From Parerythrobacter jejuensis (GTDB taxonomy: Bacteria; Pseudomonadota; Alphaproteobacteria; Sphingomonadales; Sphingomonadaceae), in contig NZ_BAAAZF010000001.1 of the NCBI RefSeq assembly GCF_039536765.1, positions 1,054,001-1,118,000 of the forward strand: a stretch of 64,000 bases of DNA, read 5' to 3'. The notes under the pieces were generated by a model that had not been told where the DNA came from, did not search any database, and saw only the letters and a program-made list of their open reading frames with translations. Both the position numbers and the translations under genes were made by a program. How positions within the stretch are numbered: position 1 is the first letter of the stretch; every line of letters starts with the position of its first letter. Shown here piece by piece: positions 42,953 to 51,152 of this stretch.

Positions 42953-43672
42953 CTAAAACTGTGTCGTAAACTCTATCACACTTTGCGGCAGGACACCCAG
43001 CAGCGCCGCCTCGATCACCTTGTCAAAGCCGGTCACGACCATCAAGCCGACCACCAGCAAGGCAGCGCCGAACAGCGGTTTGCCGTATTTGGCCAGCGTC
43101 ACCATCGTATCGCGCTTGTCCTTCAGCGCCCGGCGTGACCCATAAGCGAAGGCCAGGATCGAGGTTGCGACGCCCAGCCCGAAGACAAGGAAGATGAAGA
43201 AGCTGGAGAGCAGGTCCTGACCGGAACTGGCCGCAGCAATGGCCACACCCAGAGTCGGGCCAACGCACGGCGCCCAGACCAGGCCGAGGAGCAGGCCGAT
43301 GGCGAACTGGCCGCCGGCACCATCGCCAGTGACCCGGCCCAATTGCTGATTGCCAAAGTTTGCGATCGGTGCCGTCGCACCGCTCAAGGCCGCCTGTGCC
43401 CTGGGCACCAGCAAGACGAAACCTGCGACGGCCAACAACAGGCCCGCACCGATACGCACGGCCTGTTCATTAATGCCGATGGAATAGCCAAAGGCGATCA
43501 CTCCGAAGCCGAAGATGGTGAAACTGGTCACCAATCCGGCCGCAAGCGCCACGGGGCCCATCTTGCTCTTGCTCAGCGCCGACCCGATCAGGATCGGGAT
43601 GAGCGGCAGAACGCAGGGGTTCAGGATCGTCACCAGTCCGGCGACGAAGGAGAGAAGCGTGCTACCAAGCAT
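42953..43672 (-). CDS. CcdA/DsbD-type transmembrane thiol-electron transporter
   Basis: A 239-residue protein of six helices. The two redox cysteines lie in Asn-Pro-Cys-Val-Leu-Pro-Leu-Ile-Pro near residue 18-26 and Trp-Ala-Pro-Cys-Val-Gly-Pro-Thr-Leu-Gly near 132-141, the defining arrangement for CcdA. It moves electrons from cytosolic thioredoxin across the inner membrane to a periplasmic thioredoxin-like partner, here very likely the product of the gene just upstream, 29 bases away. The pair resembles a cytochrome c maturation or stress-thiol module. A full-length dsbD at 57 kb means the cell has at least two such systems. Confidence 0.9.
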   Translation of the reverse strand: MLGSTLLSFVAGLVTILNPCVLPLIPILIGSALSKSKMGPVALAAGLVTSFTIFGFGVIAFGYSIGINEQAVRIGAGLLLAVAGFVLLVPRAQAALSGATAPIANFGNQQLGRVTGDGAGGQFAIGLLLGLVWAPCVGPTLGVAIAAASSGQDLLSSFFIFLVFGLGVATSILAFAYGSRRALKDKRDTMVTLAKYGKPLFGAALLVVGLMVVTGFDKVIEAALLGVLPQSVIEFTTQF

Positions 43673-43701
43673 GACGGGCCTCTGGTCTGTCTATTGGGCG
43701 A

Positions 43702-44097
43702 TCAGATACGGTCGAGCACGAAGCTGCGCAGGCGCGTACGGTTCGTTTCAGCGATCGAACGACCCACCTCCTGCTTGCCCTTGAATACCAGGATGGTGGA
43801 CTGGCGCGGGATGCGGTGCTGGCGCAGGAAAGCCTTGTCGCGATCGAAATCGACGCGGACAAATTTCACGTTCTTGGCATCCTTGGCGAGCTGCGACAGG
43901 ATCGGAGCCTGCGCCTTGCAGGTCGGGCACCAGCTGGCATGGACATCGACCACGATGGTCTTGCCCTGATCCTGCGCCGCGGCGAAGCTTTGCGCGTTGT
44001 AGCGGGTGATGGAGCCACCGGCCGCATTGGCCGTGGTGCCCAGCGCCGCGACGGCCAGCGCGATGATACCGGTAAGAAGTCCGAGGAAACGAAGCAT
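43702..44097 (-). CDS. Secreted thioredoxin-like protein, partner of CcdA
   Basis: A 131-residue protein. From the ATG at 44097 it has a signal peptide ending Thr-Ala-Asn-Ala-Ala (near residues 21-25), then a thioredoxin fold with the active site His-Ala-Ser-Trp-Cys-Pro-Thr-Cys-Lys near residues 53-61, and the usual Phe-Val-Arg-Val-Asp-Phe-Asp strand and cis-Pro in Arg-Gln-Ser-Thr (the cis-Pro replaced, Ile-Pro-Arg-Gln-Ser). It follows an AGGAGA ribosome site. It acts in the periplasm as the acceptor of electrons from CcdA, encoded right after it. The frame reaches 44169, but upstream of 44097 it does not look coding. Confidence 0.88.
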   Translation of the reverse strand: MLRFLGLLTGIIALAVAALGTTANAAGGSITRYNAQSFAAAQDQGKTIVVDVHASWCPTCKAQAPILSQLAKDAKNVKFVRVDFDRDKAFLRQHRIPRQSTILVFKGKQEVGRSIAETNRTRLRSFVLDRI

Positions 44098-44192
44098 TAC
44101 AATATTCTCCTGTTGGGAAGGGTGGTGTTGCAATGGCGCTTCGCCCGAATGCGACAATCGGTTACACATGCGGCGGGAACAGGAGAAAAATG

Positions 44193-44561
44193 ATGGCCAA
44201 GGTTACCGGACTGGGCGGCGTATTCTATGTTGTGAAAGACCCCGCAGCGACCCGTCAGTGGTATCGCGACACTCTGGGGCTGGACGGGGAATATGGCCCG
44301 CAAATGAGCTGGTCAGAAGAAACCGGCGACCAGCCCTACTCGCTAATCAGCCACTTCAGCGATGATTCCTATATGAAGCCCGGCACCGGCGGCTTCATGA
44401 TCAATTTGCGGGTCGATAATCTTGATGGTTTCATCGCACAGCTCAAGGAGAAGGGTGTCGATGTGCTCGACAGTGTCGATGAAGGCTATGGCAAATTTGC
44501 CTGGCTGCTCGACCCGGACGGGATCAAGATTGAACTGTGGGAACAGGTCGAGGCGCCCTGA
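44193..44561 (+). CDS. VOC/glyoxalase superfamily protein
   Basis: A 122-residue single VOC domain: Gly-Leu-Gly-Gly-Val-Phe-Tyr-Val-Val-Lys-Asp-Pro-Ala-Ala-Thr-Arg-Gln-Trp-Tyr-Arg (N-terminal beta-alpha unit), the Leu-Asp-Pro-Asp-Gly-Ile-Lys-Ile-Glu-Leu-Trp-Glu ending with the metal-type Glu. The first-strand position usually filled by His is not His here (Val-Phe-Tyr-Val), so metal binding is uncertain. Such proteins include glyoxalase, fosfomycin-resistance and isomerase activities; the role is unknown. It is divergent from the thioredoxin gene across 95 bases and uses an AGGAGAAAAA ribosome site. The ATG at 44190 is an equal alternative start. Confidence 0.83.
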   Translation: MAKVTGLGGVFYVVKDPAATRQWYRDTLGLDGEYGPQMSWSEETGDQPYSLISHFSDDSYMKPGTGGFMINLRVDNLDGFIAQLKEKGVDVLDSVDEGYGKFAWLLDPDGIKIELWEQVEAP

Positions 44562-44645
44562 TTTTTTGCGCCGGAACGGCACGGGTTTGCGGCAGGATTT
44601 TGCCGGGTTAGGCTGGCCTTAACCAACAGCTGCGACATTACGCTG

Positions 44646-45308
44646 ATGCAGCGTTTTGCGACCCTTGTGACCATGGCCGCCCTTCTCGGCGCATGCGGAG
44701 TCCTGCCTGACAAGAGCGGGAGCCAGGGCAGCTCACGTGCTGCCAGCCAGAGTTTTGCAGTCAGCCCCCAAGGACGCCAATGCCTTTCCAGCCTTGGTGC
44801 CAGTGGCTCGCGCTTTTCTGCACTGCCTGACAAATATTACGGGGCCGGCTGCTCCACTCTCAATGCCGTGACCTTGGCAAGTCTCCAGGGTGATCGTTCC
44901 AGCCTAGCCGTTTCCAATCTCGGCCCCGTCACCTGCCCCACGGCAGAAGCCCTTTCAGGCTGGGCCCGCTATGGCGTGGACCGGGCGGCCCGCCAGATAT
45001 TGGGCAGCCCTCTACGCCAGATCGAGACCATGGGCAGTTATGCCTGTCGCAATGTCGCAGGCTCTTCCCGCCGATCCGCCCATTCGCGGGCGGAAGCGAT
45101 CGACGTTTCCGGCTTTGTGCTGGAGGATGGCCGCCGGATCAGCGTGCTCGCAGACTGGCATGGCGGAAGCGCGGCGGAGAAGGAATTCCTGCGCATCGTC
45201 CAGCGCAGCGCCTGCAAACGTTTCGGGACAGTGTTGGGGCCAAACTATAACGCAGCCCATCGCGACCATTTCCACCTTGAATGGGGCAATTCCAGCTTCT
45301 GCCGGTAG
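44646..45308 (+). CDS. Extensin-like family lipoprotein
   Basis: A 220-residue protein with a lipoprotein signal (Leu-Gly-Ala-Cys, lipidation near residue 17) and the C-terminal extensin-like domain found in many proteobacteria: Cys residues at conserved points (Gly-Cys-Ser-Thr-Leu and Cys-Pro-Thr-Ala), Gly-Ser-Tyr-Ala-Cys-Arg-Asn, Arg-Ser-Ala-His-Ser-Arg-Ala-Glu-Ala-Ile-Asp and the closing His-Arg-Asp-His-Phe-His-Leu-Glu. The His-x-Ala-x-Asp and HxH arrangement resembles the zinc peptidases of the DD-carboxypeptidase fold, so a cell-wall hydrolase role is possible but not shown. It stands alone and converges on the FixJ-like gene. Confidence 0.87.
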   Translation: MQRFATLVTMAALLGACGVLPDKSGSQGSSRAASQSFAVSPQGRQCLSSLGASGSRFSALPDKYYGAGCSTLNAVTLASLQGDRSSLAVSNLGPVTCPTAEALSGWARYGVDRAARQILGSPLRQIETMGSYACRNVAGSSRRSAHSRAEAIDVSGFVLEDGRRISVLADWHGGSAAEKEFLRIVQRSACKRFGTVLGPNYNAAHRDHFHLEWGNSSFCR

Positions 45309-45357
45309 AATTTCTTGCCGACCACCCCTCAATGATCGGGGCAGGATGGCCGGCAAT

Positions 45358-45379
45358 CGGTTCCGAGGGATTGGAACCG
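45358..45379. terminator. Inverted repeat, possible terminator between convergent genes
   Basis: CGGTTCC (45358-45364) and GGAACCG (45373-45379) are perfect arms with an 8-base loop, between the extensin-like stop and the minus-strand regulator stop. There is no T run on either side, so it is at best a weak terminator, or Rho-dependent. Confidence 0.4.
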
Positions 45380-45434
45380 GCACAACGGCGGCTGCCTGCA
45401 TCCGTTGCGACTATAGCTCCTTATCAACGGCCCA

Positions 45435-46052
45435 TCACGCAGCGACAGGCTCGATCCGGGCTTCGATCCGCAACCGCACGGCTTCGGCTGCATGGCGCGC
45501 GCCCAGCTTGGTCATCATATTGGCCCGATGAATCTCGACCGTTCGCGGACTGATCTCCAACTCGCGGGCAATCGCCTTGTTGCTGCTGCCTTCGGTCAGC
45601 CAATCGAGCACTTCACGCTCGCGATTGGAGAGAGCCTCGATCCGGTTACGGGCTTCCATCATCCGGCGCCGGGAAATCGCCTGTCGCCGTGCCTCGTCCC
45701 TGATCCGGTCCAGCGTGTTGGCAAACCGTTGCTGGTCGATCGGCAGTGGCAGGTAATCGAGCGCGCCCGCTTTGACTGCATGAACAATACGGTCGGTCGT
45801 CGGCTGCGCATCTGTTGCCACCACCGGCAGCCAGATACCCATGGCGGTGATCTGCTCCATAAAGCGACCAATGCCACCTTCGCGTGGATCGTCGCGTGCG
45901 ATGATGATCCCTTCGGAGGGTTGGTGATCGGCCAGTTCCGATACTGATCCGTAGACCTCAGCATGGTGGCCAAGCGCAAATCCCGCGCGGGCCAGTTCGG
46001 CTCTGGTACGGCTGTCGCCGTCGATGCAATGCAAAGTAAGTCGTTGTTCCAT
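45435..46052 (-). CDS. FixJ/NarL-type response regulator with degenerate receiver
   Basis: A 205-residue regulator with a receiver-like N-terminal domain (about 1-120) and a LuxR-type helix-turn-helix near 138-190 with Leu-Ser-Asn-Arg-Glu-Arg-Glu-Val-Leu and Asn-Lys-Ala-Ile-Ala-Arg-Glu-Leu-Glu-Ile-Ser-Pro-Arg-Thr-Val-Glu-Ile-His. The receiver keeps an acidic pocket residue (Cys-Ile-Asp-Gly-Asp near residue 10), but where the phospho-accepting Asp should end strand 3 it has Ile-Ile-Ile-Ala-Arg-Asp-Asp-Pro, and the conserved Lys before the Pro is a Leu (Tyr-Leu-Pro-Leu-Pro). So it is probably phosphorylation-independent. No histidine kinase is nearby. The ATG at 46052 is my chosen start; the frame extends to 46088. 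Confidence 0.8.
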   Translation of the reverse strand: MEQRLTLHCIDGDSRTRAELARAGFALGHHAEVYGSVSELADHQPSEGIIIARDDPREGGIGRFMEQITAMGIWLPVVATDAQPTTDRIVHAVKAGALDYLPLPIDQQRFANTLDRIRDEARRQAISRRRMMEARNRIEALSNREREVLDWLTEGSSNKAIARELEISPRTVEIHRANMMTKLGARHAAEAVRLRIEARIEPVAA

Positions 46053-46251
46053 GGGACGGATCGTGCCCAGCCAGGCCGATCCGCCCAATCCAGTCTAGCG
46101 CCGATCTGGAGCGAATATACCGAGCGCGAACGCCCGATCCTTGCGCGCGTCGGCAGCAATGGCAGCCGCAGACAACCTCCGATATCGAGATACTTTAAGT
46201 AAAAGTCCGCTCCGTATCGAATGCTAGCGGATTATTTCTAGGCGATACTAC

Positions 46252-46992
46252 CTAATCTTTGATCTGGTAGTCAGGCAAAGAATGAAATGCCGAGCGCAAG
46301 GCATCGCCCCAACTTGACGATATCGACTGGAAATATTCATCCTCTGCGGTGATCCGATTGGTATGCGATGGGGCAAACCCGTCTTTTTCGATCACCATCA
46401 GATCAAGCGGCAGACCGACCGACAGATTGGCCTTGAGCGTGGAATCAAACGACACCATCAGCAGCTTGATCGCGTCTTCGAAGCTCATAGTGCGATCGTA
46501 TCCGCGAATGATAATCGGTCGGCCATATTTTAGCTCGCCGATCTGGAAGAATGGCGTGTCCAGACTGGCCTCGATGAAATTCCCCTCTGGATAGACATAG
46601 AAAAGGCGCGGCTCCATCCCCGCGATCTGTCCGGCCACGATGATCGATGCCGTGAACCGGTTGCGCCCGGAATTGCCGTTAGCCTTCTGCCGCTCGTCAA
46701 TCGTATCGCGCAGCAGGCGCCCGATTTCGGTTGCAACCGTAAACATGGTTGGCATGCCGAGCAGTGAGTTTTCGCGATCATCGGGCGCTTTGGTGCGCTC
46801 TTCCAACTGGCTTACCACGGCTTGCGTCGTAGCAAGATTGCCGGCGGACATAACGGTGATGATCCGTTCACCAGGTACCGTCCAATGAAACATCTTGCGG
46901 AAGGTGGAGATGTTGTCGACGCCCGAATTGGTGCGCGTGTCACTCATCAACACGAGCCCTTTTTCAAGCACCATGCCAACGCAGTAGGTCAT
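46252..46992 (-). CDS. Anbu, proteasome-like Ntn hydrolase
   Basis: A 246-residue Anbu protein, a bacterial relative of proteasome beta subunits that forms open spiral assemblies. After Met removal the N-terminal residue is Thr (Met-Thr-Tyr-Cys-Val-Gly), the nucleophile; the catalytic Asp is in Ser-Asp-Thr-Arg-Thr-Asn (residue 18) and the Lys in Phe-Arg-Lys-Met-Phe (residue 33). All three are intact. Its operon partners, encoded just upstream on the same strand, are a transglutaminase-like protein, an alpha-E protein and a circularly permuted ATP-grasp. This conserved set is thought to make or process a peptide; the substrate is not known. It ends the operon; the regulator gene lies 200 bases beyond. 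Confidence 0.93.
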   Translation of the reverse strand: MTYCVGMVLEKGLVLMSDTRTNSGVDNISTFRKMFHWTVPGERIITVMSAGNLATTQAVVSQLEERTKAPDDRENSLLGMPTMFTVATEIGRLLRDTIDERQKANGNSGRNRFTASIIVAGQIAGMEPRLFYVYPEGNFIEASLDTPFFQIGELKYGRPIIIRGYDRTMSFEDAIKLLMVSFDSTLKANLSVGLPLDLMVIEKDGFAPSHTNRITAEDEYFQSISSSWGDALRSAFHSLPDYQIKD

Positions 46993-47031
46993 GCCGAATC
47001 GTCCTGTTTTCGGAGAAGTCCGTGCGAGCCT

Positions 47032-47859
47032 TTACTGCTCAACGGTCTGCTGTTCTACAGCAACATTCACCGACATCCCGTCCGGCTGGCCGCCGAAACT
47101 GATCCCGGTGATCGGTGCCGCATCGCGGTAATCGCGGCCCGTTGCCACACGGATATAGCGCGGATCGGGGCTGATACCGTTGGAAATGTCGAAACCGACC
47201 CAGCCGAGCCCGTCAACGTGCGCCTCGGCCCAGGCATGGGTGGCATCCTGGTCAATCCGGTCATTCATCATCAGATAGCCGCTGACATAGCGGGCCGGAA
47301 TATCCGCCGCACGCGCTGCACCGATGAAAATATGGGCATGGTCCTGGCATACGCCCGAACCCTGCACCACGGCTTCTTCCGCAGTGGTGTGGACCCCGGT
47401 CTCCCCGATACGATAATCGACAGTGTTGCGGATCGATTCCGACAGGCGATGCAGAAAATCGACCTTGTCGCCGCCCTCCTCCGTGCCTGGTCCGTCCAGA
47501 TCGCGCAGCAGCGCTTTCAGCTTGGCACCCGGCTTGGTCAGCTTGGTCTGGCCGAGGAAACTCCATAGCGGCAAGTGCCCGGAGTGGCGGCCGATGACCC
47601 CAGCATTGTCTTGCGTATCAACTGTCCCGGCACATTCGATCGTCACTTTACGCGTGTCCGGCTCGACCGCAATCAGGGCGACGGTGTTGTGATGCTGGTC
47701 CTCATATTCGAGCTGCTGGACTGCGTTCTCGAATGTCATTTTCCAGTCGAGAATTTCCTGTCCCTGGGTCGTCTTGGGCGTCAGGCGCAGCCGCTGCAAC
47801 GCGTGTACGACCGGCTCAGCAAAGCTGTAGCTGGTGGTGTGGCGGATCGAAAGGCGCAT
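47032..47859 (-). CDS. Transglutaminase-like cysteine protease family protein, Anbu operon
   Basis: A 275-residue protein. An N-terminal beta-rich domain (bacterial transglutaminase N-terminal type: Ile-Arg-His-Thr-Thr-Ser-Tyr) leads to a papain-fold transglutaminase core. The catalytic triad is visible: Cys in Gly-Val-Cys-Gln-Asp-His-Ala-His near 170, His in Ala-Thr-His-Ala-Trp-Ala-Glu near 206, and Asp in Gly-Phe-Asp-Ile-Ser-Asn-Gly near 223. Most such proteins are amide hydrolases or peptidases, not cross-linkers. It follows the alpha-E gene with a one-base overlap (ATG at 47859 shares its first base with that gene's stop) and is 39 bases before Anbu. Confidence 0.92.
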   Translation of the reverse strand: MRLSIRHTTSYSFAEPVVHALQRLRLTPKTTQGQEILDWKMTFENAVQQLEYEDQHHNTVALIAVEPDTRKVTIECAGTVDTQDNAGVIGRHSGHLPLWSFLGQTKLTKPGAKLKALLRDLDGPGTEEGGDKVDFLHRLSESIRNTVDYRIGETGVHTTAEEAVVQGSGVCQDHAHIFIGAARAADIPARYVSGYLMMNDRIDQDATHAWAEAHVDGLGWVGFDISNGISPDPRYIRVATGRDYRDAAPITGISFGGQPDGMSVNVAVEQQTVEQ

Positions 47860-48803
47860 CAGATGTGGAACCTGTAATCATCGCCGATCGCACGGGCGAT
47901 GGCAGCATTGGTGTTCTGAAAATCGATCAGGAACTGGTGCAGCCCCTGGTCAAACACTTGCTCCACCGTCAGGTCGGTCAGGCGCATGTCGGACTGGCGC
48001 ATCAATTCGTTGCACTCCCCTTGCGTCTTGTGGATGCGGGCCAGCGCCAGCAGCTCTTCGCGCAAAGCGCTGTGACAGAACGCCAGACTGCGCGGGAAGC
48101 GGTTATCCAACACCAGGAACTCGACGATGCCGCGCGCATCGATCTGGCCGGCATTGAGCCACCGATAGGCACGGTCACCCGAGACTGACCGCAAAACGTT
48201 GTCCCACTGACCGGTATCGAGGCTGGAGCCGACATAGGAGAGCGAAGGCAGGAGAAGGTAATATTTGATGTCGAGGATGCGCGCGGTGCTGTCCGCGCGC
48301 TCCAGAAAGGTTCCGGCCCGGGCGAAATGGAAGCCGGCATCGCGCAGCATGGACCCGGCCATGGCCCCATGCGCCAGCGTTCCTGCTTGCCGGATCGAGG
48401 CCACGACATTGCCCACCGCGCCCTGCCCCACAGGCCGCGCGAGCAGATCCTTGATCTGCATCCAGCTGTCGTTGATCGCTTCCCAGACTTCGCTGCTGAT
48501 CGCGTTGCGTGCGGCACGGGCATTGGTGCGCACGCCATCGATCATATCCATCACGCTGACCGGATTGTCCTTGTCGCGCAAAATGAAATTCCACGCTTGT
48601 TGACCGTTATAATCGTCATATTTGGCTTCGTATTCGGTCCGGCGTCCGGCGGTCTGGATCACCGATTTCCATTCTGCCTCTGCCGTCGCAATGTCGCGGG
48701 TCAGGGCCATACGGAGCCCGGCATCGAGCAGGCGCGCGGTGTTCTCCGCCCGCTCCAGATAACGGAACATCCAGAACAGGCTGTTGGCTGTCCGGCCTAG
48801 CAT
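47859..48803 (-). CDS. Alpha-E domain protein, Anbu operon
   Basis: A 314-residue protein, all-alpha, of the alpha-E (DUF403) family, starting Met-Leu-Gly-Arg-Thr-Ala-Asn-Ser-Leu-Phe-Trp-Met-Phe-Arg-Tyr-Leu-Glu-Arg-Ala-Glu-Asn-Thr-Ala-Arg in the family style. A second such repeat follows (Phe-Leu-Glu-Arg-Ala-Asp-Ser-Thr-Ala-Arg-Ile near 180). The function of the family is unknown; it is always found with the circularly permuted ATP-grasp, and both are sometimes fused in one chain. This suggests that it is a subunit or a substrate-holding helper of the ligase. It starts 16 bases after the ATP-grasp stop. Confidence 0.92.
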   Translation of the reverse strand: MLGRTANSLFWMFRYLERAENTARLLDAGLRMALTRDIATAEAEWKSVIQTAGRRTEYEAKYDDYNGQQAWNFILRDKDNPVSVMDMIDGVRTNARAARNAISSEVWEAINDSWMQIKDLLARPVGQGAVGNVVASIRQAGTLAHGAMAGSMLRDAGFHFARAGTFLERADSTARILDIKYYLLLPSLSYVGSSLDTGQWDNVLRSVSGDRAYRWLNAGQIDARGIVEFLVLDNRFPRSLAFCHSALREELLALARIHKTQGECNELMRQSDMRLTDLTVEQVFDQGLHQFLIDFQNTNAAIARAIGDDYRFHI

Positions 48804-48819
48804 GATGCGCCTGCCCTGC

Positions 48820-50247
48820 TCATTCCTTCAACACCCACGTATCCTTGGTGCCGCCGCCCTGGCTCGAATTTACTACCAGCGATCCCTTTTTGAGCGCCAC
48901 GCGGGTCAGGCCACCAGGCGTGATGTCGATTTTGTCGGGCGACACCAGCACATAGGGCCGCAGATCGACATGGCGCGGGGCGAGGCCGGATTTGGTGAAA
49001 ATGGGGCAGGTCGAGAGCGAAAGCGTCGGCTGCGCAATATAGTTTTCGGGATCGGCGACCAGCTTCTTGCGAAATTTCTCGATTTCGCGCTTCGAAGCGG
49101 TCGGGCCGATCAGCATGCCATACCCGCCTGAGCCGTGAACTTCCTTGACCACCAGCTCGGCCAGATTGTCCAGCACATAGGCAAGGCTGTCGTCATCGGC
49201 GCAGCGCCAGGTCTGGACATTGGGCAGCAGCGGTTTCTCGCCGGTGTAGAACTCGACGATTTCCGGCATGAAGCTATAAATCGCCTTGTCATCGCACACG
49301 CCTGTACCGGGCGCATTGGCAATCGTGACCCCGCCCGCGCGATAGACATCCATGATGCCGGGTACGCCCAGCATGCTGTCAGGATTGAAAGTCAGCGGAT
49401 CGAGGAATTCATCATCGACCCGGCGATAGATCACATCGACCGGCTGGTAGCCATGGGTGCAACGCATAGCGACACGTCCGTCGATCACCCGAAGATCGCT
49501 CCCCTCGACCAGTTCGGCGCCCATCTGGTCTGCCAGAAAGGCGTGCTCGAAATAGGCGCTGTTGTAGATACCCGGCGTCAGCACTGCGACCACCGGCTTG
49601 CCCGTCGCCGCAGCGGGCGCGCAGGCTGCCAGGCTCTTGGCCAGACGACGCGGATAGTTGGAGACTGTCTCTACCCCTACCTGCGAAAAGAGGTCGGGGA
49701 ACATCGCCATCATCGTTTCGCGGTTTTCCAGCATGTAGGACACACCGGATGGGGTGCGTGCGTTGTCCTCCAGCACGAACCAATCATCGGGCCCGGTCCG
49801 GACAAGATCGATGCCGACAATGTGGGTGTAAACCCCGCCCGGCGGCGTAAAGCCGACCATGTTGGGCAGCCACGCGGCGTTGTTGCGGAACAATCGCTCC
49901 GGAATCCGGCCAGCACGTATGATCTCCTGACGGTGATAGAGGTCATACATGAATGCATTGAGGGCGCTGACGCGTTGTTCAATACCGCGCGATAGCTTGC
50001 GCCATTCAGCCGATCCGATGATCCGCGGCACCATGTCGAACGGGATCAGGCGCTCTTCCGCCTCGTCCTCGCCATAGACATTGAAAGTAATCCCGGTCCG
50101 GCGGAACTGCCCCTCTGCTTCGCGATGTTTGCGGCGCAGGGCCTGCGTTTCCTGCTGCTGGAACCAATCGTCATAGGCAGCATAGGCCGGGCGGATGGTG
50201 CCGCCAGCATCGCTACGTTCGTCGAAATAATCGTCCGGTTCGGACAT
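48820..50247 (-). CDS. Circularly permuted ATP-grasp protein (type 2), Anbu operon
   Basis: A 475-residue protein of the circularly permuted ATP-grasp family. The conserved stretches seen are Phe-Asp-Met-Val-Pro-Arg-Ile-Ile, Asn-Met-Val-Gly-Phe-Thr-Pro-Pro-Gly-Gly-Val-Tyr, Val-Leu-Glu-Asp-Asn-Ala-Arg-Thr-Pro-Ser-Gly-Val, and the nucleotide-binding Val-Val-Lys-Glu-Val-His-Gly-Ser-Gly-Gly-Tyr-Gly-Met-Leu near 375. It would ligate an amino acid or peptide through an acyl-phosphate using ATP. The chosen ATG at 50247 has GGGGACCTC upstream; the frame opens to 50280. It heads the set ATP-grasp, alpha-E, transglutaminase, Anbu. Confidence 0.92.
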   Translation of the reverse strand: MSEPDDYFDERSDAGGTIRPAYAAYDDWFQQQETQALRRKHREAEGQFRRTGITFNVYGEDEAEERLIPFDMVPRIIGSAEWRKLSRGIEQRVSALNAFMYDLYHRQEIIRAGRIPERLFRNNAAWLPNMVGFTPPGGVYTHIVGIDLVRTGPDDWFVLEDNARTPSGVSYMLENRETMMAMFPDLFSQVGVETVSNYPRRLAKSLAACAPAAATGKPVVAVLTPGIYNSAYFEHAFLADQMGAELVEGSDLRVIDGRVAMRCTHGYQPVDVIYRRVDDEFLDPLTFNPDSMLGVPGIMDVYRAGGVTIANAPGTGVCDDKAIYSFMPEIVEFYTGEKPLLPNVQTWRCADDDSLAYVLDNLAELVVKEVHGSGGYGMLIGPTASKREIEKFRKKLVADPENYIAQPTLSLSTCPIFTKSGLAPRHVDLRPYVLVSPDKIDITPGGLTRVALKKGSLVVNSSQGGGTKDTWVLKE

Positions 50248-50303
50248 GAGGTCCCCGTCTGGAAGATTGCAGCATAGCAAGCCCTCCGCAGGGTATCAAA
50301 GGA

Positions 50304-51089
50304 TCAATCGCAATCCAGTTCCCGCGCCACGGTCAGGATCGCTTCGTCCGAATAGGCAAACCCCAGATGGCCGCAGCGCAGCGCAATGGCGCGGTCACGC
50401 TCATCGGGTTTCCCGCACGCCGCACGCGGGTGCACGATCCCGTCATTCGGGCTCCACAAGGCCACAGTCGGCACGGGGGGCTTGGTCGCGACATCCTGGC
50501 CAATCGGCGGCTCGTGAACGCTGTGCCCGGCAATGAACTGGTAGATCCGCCAAGCATTGTTGGCGCGCGGCGAATAGGAGAATGGCGATCCCATGCTGAT
50601 TACTTTCGCAACCGCTTCCGGCCGGTCTTTCGCCAGCTCGCGCGCGAACAATCCACCCAGGCTCCAGCCAACCAGATGGACCTGCTGGCCCGAACGCTGG
50701 TGCAGATCGGCAAGGCGACCCCGCAACAGTTCGAAATTCTCCTCCGTCGGCCCCCAATTGAAGCCGAGGCCCCAGCGTTTGACGGTATGTCCCGCCTTTT
50801 CCAGCGAAGTGGCGAAATGCCGCATCCGGACGGGATGCGTGGCGAAACCGGGAAGTACCATAACTGTTCTGGGCCGGTCCGCGACCGGAATTACCAGCGG
50901 ATTGCGCAGCTGGCGCAAGGGCCGCCGGACGGGTTCAAGCAAATAAAGGGTTTCGGCGAGCATGTGGCGCAGGCGGGGCTTGGGAATCTCGCTTTCATCC
51001 GGCTCCCTTGCCAGCGCGATACGGCGCGCCAGCTCCTTGCGTTCCAGCGGAACCGGAAAGGGAGTGGTCGGGGGGCGACGTTTACTCAT
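50304..51089 (-). CDS. Alpha/beta-hydrolase, lipase/esterase-like
   Basis: A 261-residue hydrolase with the fold signs of triacylglycerol lipases: Val-Leu-Pro-Gly-Phe-Ala-Thr-His (oxyanion region) near 80, and the nucleophile elbow Val-Gly-Trp-Ser-Leu-Gly-Gly near 137-143. The acid is perhaps in Trp-Ser-Pro-Asn-Asp-Gly near 213, and a catalytic His in Arg-Cys-Gly-His-Leu-Gly-Phe near 241. It has no clear secretion signal from the ATG at 51089; starting at the earlier ATG (51128) gives a short hydrophobic N terminus instead. It lies 56 bases before the ATP-grasp gene and on the same strand, so it might be co-transcribed with the Anbu operon. Substrate unknown. Confidence 0.85.
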   Translation of the reverse strand: MSKRRPPTTPFPVPLERKELARRIALAREPDESEIPKPRLRHMLAETLYLLEPVRRPLRQLRNPLVIPVADRPRTVMVLPGFATHPVRMRHFATSLEKAGHTVKRWGLGFNWGPTEENFELLRGRLADLHQRSGQQVHLVGWSLGGLFARELAKDRPEAVAKVISMGSPFSYSPRANNAWRIYQFIAGHSVHEPPIGQDVATKPPVPTVALWSPNDGIVHPRAACGKPDERDRAIALRCGHLGFAYSDEAILTVARELDCD

Positions 51090-51152
51090 CAGGAACCCAA
51101 GATAGGAAACCCAAACCCGCAATGCCATTGCGATGCCGCTGACACCCGATCT

